In this document: piece by piece, positions 9,544 to 16,819 of the stretch
Numbering within the stretch: position 1 is the first letter of the stretch
Layout: each line of letters starts with the position of its first letter
Assembly (NCBI GenBank): GCA_024695105.1
Contig: JAILIV010000002.1
Span: 1-37,074 of the forward strand
DNA length: 37,074 nucleotides
Direction of reading: 5' to 3'
From: Bacilli bacterium
GTDB lineage: Bacteria; Bacillota_I; Bacilli_A; RFN20; CAG-826
Translations under genes and position numbers: made by a program
Notes under the pieces: generated by a model
Databases searched by the model: none
What the model was told of the DNA's origin: nothing
What the model saw: the letters and a program-made list of their open reading frames with translations, nothing else

Positions 9544-10879
9544 ATCGTTGACCGACAAACTATCCGGCGTGTTCAAAAAGATCCGTGGGCAAAGCAAACT
9601 CACGGAGAAGAACATGGAGGAGATGCTGCGCGAAATCCGCGTCGCCCTTTTGGAATCCGACGTCAATTTCAAAGTTGTCAAATCCTTCATCGCCGACGTC
9701 AAGGAAAAGGCCATCGGCCAAGACGTCTACAACAAAGTCAACCCGTCCCAGATGATCGTCAAGATCGTCCATGACGAGATCCAAGACCTCTTAGGCGACG
9801 AGCAAGAGGGCATCCAATACGAGAAACCGTTGACCGTCATCATGATGGTTGGTTTGCAAGGTACCGGCAAAACCACGACCGCCGGTAAACTTGGCTATTA
9901 TTTCCAGAACAAGGAAAACAAGAAGGTTTTGGTCGCCGCCTGCGACATCTACCGTCCAGGCGCCATCGACCAGTTGCGTGCCGTGGCCTCTAACGCCGGC
10001 ATCGGTTTCTACGAGGAAGGCGATAAGGTCGACCCCGTCAAGATCGCCATCCATGCCAAGGAGAAGGCTTCAAAGGAAGGGTATGACGTATTGATCGTCG
10101 ATACCGCCGGCCGACTCCAGATCGATGAGGCTTTGATGGATGAGCTTAAGCGCATCAACCACGAGATCCATCCGAAGGAAGTGTTGCTTCTTGTCGACGC
10201 GGCCGCCGGCCAAGACGCCGTTAACGTGGCCAACGCCTTCAACAAAGAGCTGCGCCTTACCGGCGTCATCTTATCCCGTCTAGACGGCGATGCCCGTGGT
10301 GGCGCGGCCTTGTCCATCAAATACCTGACGGGCCTGCCCATCAAGTTCGCCGGCGTCGGCGAGCGCGTGAACGAGCTTGAGATGTTCTACCCCGACCGTA
10401 TGGCGGACCGCATCTTAGGCATGGGCGACGTGGTCACCCTCGTCGAGAAGGCCAAGGAAGCCATCGACGAGAAGCAGGCCGAGAAAGACGCGCGGAAGAT
10501 GATGGAGGGCGAATTCACCCTCGAGGACATGCTCCGCCAGATGAAGCAGGTGCAGAAAATCGGCTCTTTGGGCGCGATCGCCAAACTCATCCCCGGTATG
10601 CCCAAGATCACCGACGAGCAGCAAGAGAAGGCAAAGCAAGAGATGAAGGTCTTCGAGGCCATCATCAATTCCATGACCCCTTATGAGCGCCGCCATCCCG
10701 AGATTTTGCGTTATAGCCACAAAAACCGCATCGCGAAGGGATCGGGCTACACCAACGCCGACGTCAACCGCGTCCTGCGCAAATTCGAACAGTCCAAACA
10801 GATGATGAAACAGATGAAGCAATACCAGAAATCCGGGCGGTTCCCGCCAGGAGGACTGGGTGGTTTAGGAGGATTTTAA
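9533..10879 (+). CDS. ffh: Signal recognition particle protein Ffh
   Basis: [52 protein letters not shown]; Met-rich M domain and GGLGGLGGF tail. Confidence 0.97.
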   Translation: MAFESLTDKLSGVFKKIRGQSKLTEKNMEEMLREIRVALLESDVNFKVVKSFIADVKEKAIGQDVYNKVNPSQMIVKIVHDEIQDLLGDEQEGIQYEKPLTVIMMVGLQGTGKTTTAGKLGYYFQNKENKKVLVAACDIYRPGAIDQLRAVASNAGIGFYEEGDKVDPVKIAIHAKEKASKEGYDVLIVDTAGRLQIDEALMDELKRINHEIHPKEVLLLVDAAAGQDAVNVANAFNKELRLTGVILSRLDGDARGGAALSIKYLTGLPIKFAGVGERVNELEMFYPDRMADRILGMGDVVTLVEKAKEAIDEKQAEKDARKMMEGEFTLEDMLRQMKQVQKIGSLGAIAKLIPGMPKITDEQQEKAKQEMKVFEAIINSMTPYERRHPEILRYSHKNRIAKGSGYTNADVNRVLRKFEQSKQMMKQMKQYQKSGRFPPGGLGGLGGF

Positions 10880-10881
10880 CC

Positions 10882-12726
10882 ATGGCTGAGACACCCGTTT
10901 ACCGTCCGCGTGAGCTCTATGAGCGGCAATTAGAGAAGCAATACCACCAAGAGGCGGAGCGCTTCTATGAAGATTTGGCCCAAAAGGCGGGCACCGACAA
11001 GGCGCTTAACGCCCAGCACGTTAAGCAATACCGCGAAGCCCTAGAAGAGCTTAACGAGGCGAAGAAGAAACTCAGTTCCGCCAAAGCCGGCAAAGGCTGG
11101 GCGATATTTGGGATGATCTTCTGCTTCGTGGCCGCGGTTGGGCTCATCGTCTATGGGGCGATGAACGCCGCCACGCAGTGGTGGTTCATCCTCATCGGCG
11201 TCGCCCCGTTATTCCTGGGTGTCATGTTCATCGTCTTGATCAACACCCGCATCAAAAACGCGGTCGCCTTGGCGCAGCAAGCCGTGGATGAAAAGCAACA
11301 GAAGGTCGACGAGGCGCTGCAGAAATGCCGTAACGACATGGCCGCCCTCAACGATATGCTCGACGATTCCATGCCCCGCGAGGTCATGGAGCGCACGACC
11401 CCGATCATCGATTTGGATCCGACCTTCACCCCGGAACGCCTCGCCTATTTGATGCAGCGCTTTGGCATGAAGGAAGAGACCGACCCCGACACTTCCGTCT
11501 TGGGCGTCATCTCGGGCAACATCCAAGGCAACCCCTTCATTTTGGAGAAAGTGTTCCGTCATGAGGTCCGTCCCAAGACGTACACCGGCGAACTCACCAT
11601 CACCTGGACCACGACCCATAGTGACTCTAAGGGTAACACCTATACCCAAACCCATACGCAAACCCTTCATGCGGAAGCGGTGCACCCCGCGCCTTCCTAT
11701 TGGGACGAGACCCGCTTGATCTATGGCTCGGAAGCCGCGCCCCATCTGCACTTCTCCCGCACCATGTCGGGCATGAGCGGAAAGAGCCAGAAAGAGCAGG
11801 ACAAGTTCGTGGCCAACCGCATCAAGCAACTCGACAAGCTCGAGGAGAAGGCGGTCACGGAAGGACGTAACTTCACCAAGCTCGGTAACGACGAATTCGA
11901 GGCCTACTTCGGCGCGGATGACCGCGACCACGAAGTCGAGTACCGTCTCTTGTTTAGCCCCCTTGCCCAACGTAACGAGCTGGATTTGATCAAGAACCCG
12001 CAGCCTTATGGCGACGACTTCATCATGGTGAAGGATGGCATGCTCACCTCGGTGGCTTCCCTCCACTCGCAACATTTCGATTACAACGCCCCGGTCGAAT
12101 ACTTCCATGACTTCGACTTCGAGGCGGGGAAGAACCGCTTCGTGAAGTATTGCGACGACTTTATCCGTGGCTTGTTCTTCGACCTTGCCCCGATCATTTC
12201 CATCCCGCTTTATCAGATTCATAAGCCACACGACTTTATCTATGGCAACGACTACCGTTCGAACATGACCTCCTTCGAACACGAGGCCATGATTAACCGC
12301 ATGAATCGTCACCTGTTCATGCCCGAAGGTGCCGACCCCGAGTTGCCGCTCATCCTAAAGGAAGCCAACGCCCGCAAGATCTCGGGCGCCGACGAAGTCG
12401 AGGTGAAGGTGCGCTCCTACCATACCACCCCGATGGTCGACTACATTCCCGTCCATGGCGGCGATGGCCGTTGGCATGACGTTCCCGTCCACTGGATCCA
12501 ATATGACGAGGTGCAAGGCTTCAATAACGTTGGCTTGGTCGACTCGAAGAAGTCCCGTCCGGAGTTCATGCATGCTTCCTTGGAGCCCCTTGCCAAGTAC
12601 TTGGAGCAGAACTTTCACTTCGAGCGTGGCTTACTCTCGTTCTGGATCGGCGGCAACAAGCAGCACATCAACGACAAAGACGCGAGCACCTTGGAGAACT
12701 TCTTCAAGCCTAAGGCGGGCAATTAA
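10882..12726 (+). CDS. Large protein with two TM helices and cytoplasmic/extracytoplasmic domain, possibly DUF3137-like, LemA-associated
   Basis: 614 aa; TM segments GWAIFGMIFCFVAAVGLIVYGA and WWFILIGVAPLFLGVMFIVLI. The region EFEAYFGADDRDHEVEYRLLFSPLAQRNELDLI...YGDDFIMVKDGML is reminiscent of DUF3137. Family assignment is tentative. Confidence 0.8.
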   Translation: MAETPVYRPRELYERQLEKQYHQEAERFYEDLAQKAGTDKALNAQHVKQYREALEELNEAKKKLSSAKAGKGWAIFGMIFCFVAAVGLIVYGAMNAATQWWFILIGVAPLFLGVMFIVLINTRIKNAVALAQQAVDEKQQKVDEALQKCRNDMAALNDMLDDSMPREVMERTTPIIDLDPTFTPERLAYLMQRFGMKEETDPDTSVLGVISGNIQGNPFILEKVFRHEVRPKTYTGELTITWTTTHSDSKGNTYTQTHTQTLHAEAVHPAPSYWDETRLIYGSEAAPHLHFSRTMSGMSGKSQKEQDKFVANRIKQLDKLEEKAVTEGRNFTKLGNDEFEAYFGADDRDHEVEYRLLFSPLAQRNELDLIKNPQPYGDDFIMVKDGMLTSVASLHSQHFDYNAPVEYFHDFDFEAGKNRFVKYCDDFIRGLFFDLAPIISIPLYQIHKPHDFIYGNDYRSNMTSFEHEAMINRMNRHLFMPEGADPELPLILKEANARKISGADEVEVKVRSYHTTPMVDYIPVHGGDGRWHDVPVHWIQYDEVQGFNNVGLVDSKKSRPEFMHASLEPLAKYLEQNFHFERGLLSFWIGGNKQHINDKDASTLENFFKPKAGN

Positions 12727-12734
12727 TCGTCTTC

Positions 12735-12761
12735 AAACGCGGTCCTCTGGGTCGCGTTTTT
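12735..12761 (+). terminator. Rho-independent terminator
   Basis: AAACGCG ... CGCGTTT stem followed by a T-run. Confidence 0.7.
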
Positions 12762-12780
12762 ATTCGGAAGGAGCAAAACC

Positions 12781-13800
12781 ATGAAACACCGTTTTGAAAT
12801 CCATTTATTACGTGACGAGGCGCCTGCTGGCGATCCGGATACCTACGAATACGAACTAGGCTTCTTTGAGGACGGCTTATTGGAAGGCGTTGGAAGGAAA
12901 GCCCGTTCTGCAAAGACAGACAAAGGCGTGAAGTCCTTTTGCGAATTTGGTCTATTCCATAAAGGGATGCTCCACGGTCCCGGTTTGCGTGAAGGAAGCA
13001 AGGGAGAGCCCACCTATATCGGCTTCTTTGACCATGGCGAAATCGTTAGCCCCGGTTCCGTTTCGGGGATGGACGTTAAGCCTTTGGAGGATTTCACCGT
13101 CCGCGAAGGCAACGAGACTTACGCCGTAACCATGGCGAAACAATACCGGATGCACACCAAATATGGCGAGATCAAGATGGTGTTCGGGACGTATTCGGGC
13201 ACCCTCGTCCATTTCATCAGCGGGCCTCAGGTACACCCGTTGAGAAACCCTCATCCGTATGTTCAGATTCATTTGAAAAAGGGTGAGAAAGAGCTTTTGT
13301 CCATCGTCATGGACCATCATTTGGATGGCGGTCCCTATGTGAAGACGCATGACGCGTATGGTTTTAACGAAGTCATTTGGGTTGGAAGCGACGTCCCTTT
13401 CCGTCGGTTCCATTTCGAAGACGTTACCGTGCCCCAAGGAAAGACCTCCATTAATGGCACCCTCTATGATGGCTTCTATAGCGTCCGCCTTTACCTCCCT
13501 AAAAGCGTCCAGAAGATTAACCCTTACGCGATTACGGAACCGAAGAAATGGATGCGGTTCGTGGAGATCTTCTATGAAGGCACCAAGGAAGAATGGGGGA
13601 AGATCGACAAGGAAAAGACCTATTCCGAGAGCCATGAGGACTGGTATGGAAGCTATTACCATGGCTCGGACCGTTATGTCGGTGGCGAAAAGACGGATAC
13701 CTTCCCCGCGAAGTGCAGCCTTATCGCCGTCCATTGTTCCGATGGGGATATCGAAGGCTTTTATTACTCTACCTTTTTCGGTACGGAAGATCCTGAATAA
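12781..13800 (+). CDS. MORN-like/BspA-like LRR chimera protein, function unknown
   Basis: N-terminal MORN-like units (YELGFFEDGLLEGVGRK; CEFGLFHKGMLHGPGLREG). C-terminal BspA-type signature VEIFYEGTKEEWGKIDKE...LIAVHCSDGDI. SD AAGGAG 8 nt before ATG. No signal peptide. Confidence 0.75.
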   Translation: MKHRFEIHLLRDEAPAGDPDTYEYELGFFEDGLLEGVGRKARSAKTDKGVKSFCEFGLFHKGMLHGPGLREGSKGEPTYIGFFDHGEIVSPGSVSGMDVKPLEDFTVREGNETYAVTMAKQYRMHTKYGEIKMVFGTYSGTLVHFISGPQVHPLRNPHPYVQIHLKKGEKELLSIVMDHHLDGGPYVKTHDAYGFNEVIWVGSDVPFRRFHFEDVTVPQGKTSINGTLYDGFYSVRLYLPKSVQKINPYAITEPKKWMRFVEIFYEGTKEEWGKIDKEKTYSESHEDWYGSYYHGSDRYVGGEKTDTFPAKCSLIAVHCSDGDIEGFYYSTFFGTEDPE

Positions 13801-13880
13801 ACGCCTGCAAAAGCCTCATCCCATTCAAAAATGGAATGGTGTTTGCGCACGGAAATCACTTTTTGATGTACTTTGCGTTT

Positions 13881-14046
13881 TTATAGGTCTCGATTTTTCG
13901 AATGATCCCTTCTTTTTAAGAGCTTGGAGAGGACGCTTTCGATCGTGGTGATGGAGGCGGTGTAAGCGCTGGTATGAAACGTTGCGCGAATTGATGAAAC
14001 GACAGGCGTGTTAATTATTCCTATCCGCCCCCCTTTGGCGTAAAAT
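13881..14046 (-). pseudogene. Possible C-terminal remnant of a decayed gene (HTH-like)
   Basis: Minus-strand frame reads ...INTPVVSSIRATFHTSAYTASITTIESVLSKLLKRRDHSKNRDL* with no usable start codon, in an otherwise unexplained intergenic space. Confidence 0.2.
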
Positions 14047-14073
14047 CATTATATAAACAAGGAGGCTAGCATT

Positions 14074-14742
14074 ATGCCTAACGAACTCGACGAAACTGAC
14101 GTTTCCACAATCAACACAGCCGGACGCGACGTCCACGTCATCGACAAGAAAGTCGGCGTGACGCTCGATGGAACCGACAAATTCATGTATGTCTTTGCCT
14201 GGTGCATGTTCGTCATCCCTGGCTTGATCTTCATGACCCGTGTGTCCAAAGCCCGTAACTACTTCCAGCAGTTGCAGCAGAAGATCCAACACGCCGCCTC
14301 GACCATCGACAACTACCAACTCCAGCGCGTGACCATCCTTCAGAACACCGCCAAGCTCATCGAGAAGGCCGTCGACCTCGACAAGGACACCTTCACCGAC
14401 ATCGCCAAGCTTCGCGCCAACGCCGTCGAAGACGACAACGCCCGTATCGCTTTGGCCCAGCAACTCCAGCAGGCCCAGAAGTCCATCAACGTTGCGTTTG
14501 AGAACTATCCGGACCTCAAAGCCCACAAGGCCATTGCGGACGCCATGCAGCAGAACTCCTACCTCCAGCAGGAAATCACCGCCGCCCGCGAAATCTATAA
14601 CGACGCGGTTCTCCGTTGGAACACCGAGATCTTCCAACAGTGGGCCAAGAAGCGCGCCGCCGCCCAAGCCGGCTACACCAGCCGTATCCCCTTCATCCTT
14701 GCCGCCGACATCAAGGAACAGAGCCAAGGCGTCTTCTTCTAA
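14074..14742 (+). CDS. LemA family protein
   Basis: Single N-terminal TM (FAWCMFVIPGLIFMTRV) then RNYFQQLQQKIQHAASTIDNYQLQRVTILQNTAKLIEKAVDLDKDTF and EITAAREIYNDAVLRWNTEIFQ, typical of LemA. SD AAGGAGG upstream. Confidence 0.88.
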   Translation: MPNELDETDVSTINTAGRDVHVIDKKVGVTLDGTDKFMYVFAWCMFVIPGLIFMTRVSKARNYFQQLQQKIQHAASTIDNYQLQRVTILQNTAKLIEKAVDLDKDTFTDIAKLRANAVEDDNARIALAQQLQQAQKSINVAFENYPDLKAHKAIADAMQQNSYLQQEITAAREIYNDAVLRWNTEIFQQWAKKRAAAQAGYTSRIPFILAADIKEQSQGVFF

Positions 14743-14762
14743 TACCGAAGACATACGGAAAC

Positions 14763-14797
14763 AAAAAAACCACGGCGGGAACGTCGTGGTTTTCTTT
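14763..14797. terminator. Bidirectional terminator between convergent lemA and trmD
   Basis: AAAACCACG (14766-14774) and CGTGGTTTT (14785-14793) are perfect inverted repeats flanked by an A-run and a T-run. Confidence 0.85.
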
Positions 14798-14802
14798 TAG
14801 AC

Positions 14803-15573
14803 TCAATGCATGAACTTTTTGCCTTTTTCAATGGCGTCCGCTTCCCACTTAGGAACAATGCCGGAATCGGCTTCCTCAAGCAGTTTTAAGTCTGCCTTAG
14901 AAAGTGTCAATTTATCAAAGAGGTCGGGGCGGTATTTCCGAGTCAAAAGAAGTGACTGTTTGCGTCGCCACTTTGCGATGGCGCCGTGGTTTCCGCTATA
15001 AAGAATCGCAGGGACGGTCTTGCCTTCGAAGTCAAAGGGCTCAGTGTATTGGGGGTACTCCAATGTATTGTTGTCGAAAGACTCCTCATCCAAGGACTCT
15101 CGGGTGATGGCCCCATCCAATAAGCGGATAACGGAATCGGCGATCGCCATGGCGGGAATCTCTCCTCCCGTGAGCACGTAATCGCCGATGGAAACGAGTT
15201 CATCTATATAATCGTTTACGCGCTCGTCCACGCCCTCATAATGCCCGCAGACAATCATTAAATCATCCAATTTTGCGAACTTTTTCGCCATATTTTGGTT
15301 AAATGTCGCCCCACGGGGAGACATGAGGATAACGTGGGTTCCTTCCTTTTTGTTGGCTTTGATGCAGTCCACGATGGGCTGGGCTTTTTGGACTAAGCCT
15401 GCGCCTCCTCCGATGGGTGGCGTGTCCGTTCTTCCGTACTTGTCTTTGGTGTAATCACGGATTTGGACGGCGGAGAAATCAACCACGCCCTTGCCAATGG
15501 CTCGGGCGATGATCGAGTTGGTTTGAAACCCTTCGAACATAGCAGGGAAAAGCGTGAGGACTTGTATTCTCAT
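14803..15573 (-). CDS. trmD: tRNA (guanine-N1)-methyltransferase TrmD
   Basis: MRIQVLTLFPAMFEGF, GGGAGLV, VCGHYEGVDERV, SIGDYVLTGGEIPAMAIADSVIRLL. Confidence 0.97.
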   Translation of the reverse strand: MRIQVLTLFPAMFEGFQTNSIIARAIGKGVVDFSAVQIRDYTKDKYGRTDTPPIGGGAGLVQKAQPIVDCIKANKKEGTHVILMSPRGATFNQNMAKKFAKLDDLMIVCGHYEGVDERVNDYIDELVSIGDYVLTGGEIPAMAIADSVIRLLDGAITRESLDEESFDNNTLEYPQYTEPFDFEGKTVPAILYSGNHGAIAKWRRKQSLLLTRKYRPDLFDKLTLSKADLKLLEEADSGIVPKWEADAIEKGKKFMH

Positions 15574-16076
15574 AACATGCCCTCCACGACATGGATCTGG
15601 ATGGTTTTATTCTCCATCGAAATTTCCCCAACGAAAACGTCAATGAACGGGACATAGAACACCTTGCCATCATTGCCTTTGAAACGAAGGCTAGGGGTGG
15701 TCGCGTTCTCTAAAACTCCGAGCAATGTTCCGATCGGATTCCCATCGTCATCGATGCCTTTCATGCCCACCAGTTCATCGTAACGGACATAGCCTTCGGG
15801 CATGGGGGCATCTTCTTTGTTAAGGTTCACTGTGTAGCCTTGCAGAATTTTTGCGTCTTCAGGGGTGGTGATTTCTTTAAAGCCCAACACAAGGGCATCG
15901 CCTTTGATGGAGACGGAGGACAGCGTTAGTTCTTTGATGTCTCCTTTTTCGGATTTAAGAAAATACTTCTTCCCTTTTTTGAAGCGGAGGTCAGGGAAGG
16001 AGGTGAGGGAAAACGCGTGCATTTGGCCTTTGATGCCAAAGGGCTTCCCGATGCTTGCGACGCTGACGTATTCCAT
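15570..16076 (-). CDS. rimM: Ribosome maturation factor RimM
   Basis: VASIGKPFGIKGQMHAFSLTSFPDLRFKKGKKYFL, C-terminal PRC-barrel-like FYVPFIDVFV; overlaps trmD by 4 nt. Confidence 0.93.
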   Translation of the reverse strand: MEYVSVASIGKPFGIKGQMHAFSLTSFPDLRFKKGKKYFLKSEKGDIKELTLSSVSIKGDALVLGFKEITTPEDAKILQGYTVNLNKEDAPMPEGYVRYDELVGMKGIDDDGNPIGTLLGVLENATTPSLRFKGNDGKVFYVPFIDVFVGEISMENKTIQIHVVEGML

Positions 16077-16096
16077 AAATAAGGAAAGGCGAGGGC

Positions 16097-16381
16097 TTAT
16101 TCCCCCTCGCCGGTTTCTTCCTCGCCGAAGCTTTCGAACTTCAGATGGATGCGCTGATTGGTGCCGTCGACCTTCGAGGCGATGCCAATGACTTCGCGCA
16201 GGGCGTTGGCGACCATGCCGCGCCGTCCGATGAGTCGGGCGGTGTCTTCGGATTCGGAGACGATGAGGATGGTCACGTCGCGGCGCGAGCCTCCGGGGAG
16301 TTCGCGGATAAGGACGGATTCGGGCTTTTCAATGAGCGGATCGATGATCGGATGCAAGATGGCGGCGTAGTCGCGTTCCAT
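16097..16381 (-). CDS. khpA: KH-domain RNA-binding protein (KhpA/YlqC family)
   Basis: MERDYAAILHPIIDPLIEKPESVLIRE...SEDTARLIGRRGMVANALREVI (KH GxxG). Located between rpsP and rimM; the longer start in the ORF track overlaps rpsP. Confidence 0.9.
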   Translation of the reverse strand: MERDYAAILHPIIDPLIEKPESVLIRELPGGSRRDVTILIVSESEDTARLIGRRGMVANALREVIGIASKVDGTNQRIHLKFESFGEEETGEGE

Positions 16382-16662
16382 TATTTGCTTCCTTTTTTGA
16401 CTTTGCTTTCCGCGAACTTGGCGATGATGCCTTTGGCGGAGAGCATGGCGCGGACGGATTCGCTGGGTTGGGCGCCGAGGCCGAGCCACTTCAGAGCGAG
16501 CTGCTCGTCGATGTTGGCTTTGTCGGTTCCAAGAGTGGGGTCATAAGTGCCGATTTGCTCGATGTAGCGGCCATCCCTGGTGAAACGGGAGTCGGCGGCG
16601 ACGATACGGTAGAAGGGGTCTTTGTGACGACCGATGCGGGTGAGTCTGATTTTTACGGACAT
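16381..16662 (-). CDS. rpsP: 30S ribosomal protein S16
   Basis: MSVKIRLTRIGRHKDPFYRIVAADSRFTRDGRYIEQIGTYDP; SD AGGAGGT upstream; start codon complement at 16660-16662. Confidence 0.97.
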   Translation of the reverse strand: MSVKIRLTRIGRHKDPFYRIVAADSRFTRDGRYIEQIGTYDPTLGTDKANIDEQLALKWLGLGAQPSESVRAMLSAKGIIAKFAESKVKKGSK

Positions 16663-16687
16663 GGTGATACCTCCTGTAAACGTGGTG

Positions 16688-16716
16688 ATGATACGGACGC
16701 GCGTAAGGGATGTCAA
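16688..16716 (-). promoter_or_regulatory. Sigma70-like promoter for rpsP-khpA-rimM-trmD
   Basis: On the minus strand: TTGACA (16716-16711), 17-nt spacer, TATCAT (16693-16688). Confidence 0.75.
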
Positions 16717-16782
16717 GCGTTTTTGCTTAACATTGTTAAAGTGGTACGCGGTAGGCTATGCCATACCACGGAAGGGCCTTCT

Positions 16783-16811
16783 TTGACTTATGCCTGCGCG
16801 CCTACGATAAT
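16783..16811 (+). promoter_or_regulatory. Sigma70-like promoter for the InlB-repeat protein
   Basis: TTGACT (16783-16788), 17-nt spacer, GATAAT (16806-16811), then 8 nt to ATG 16820. Confidence 0.65.
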
Positions 16812-16819
16812 TACAGGGA

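Noticed and set aside
11209-12312. 367-aa minus-strand ORF antisense to the 614-aa membrane protein gene
   Set aside because: The sense gene has coherent TM and domain features and an SD; the antisense frame is low-complexity V/L/G/H-rich, an artefact of C-biased third positions on the coding strand.
13349-13951. 200-aa plus-strand ORF overlapping the MORN/BspA gene
   Set aside because: Mostly an alternative frame of the real gene, Arg/Ser/Pro-rich with no domain features.
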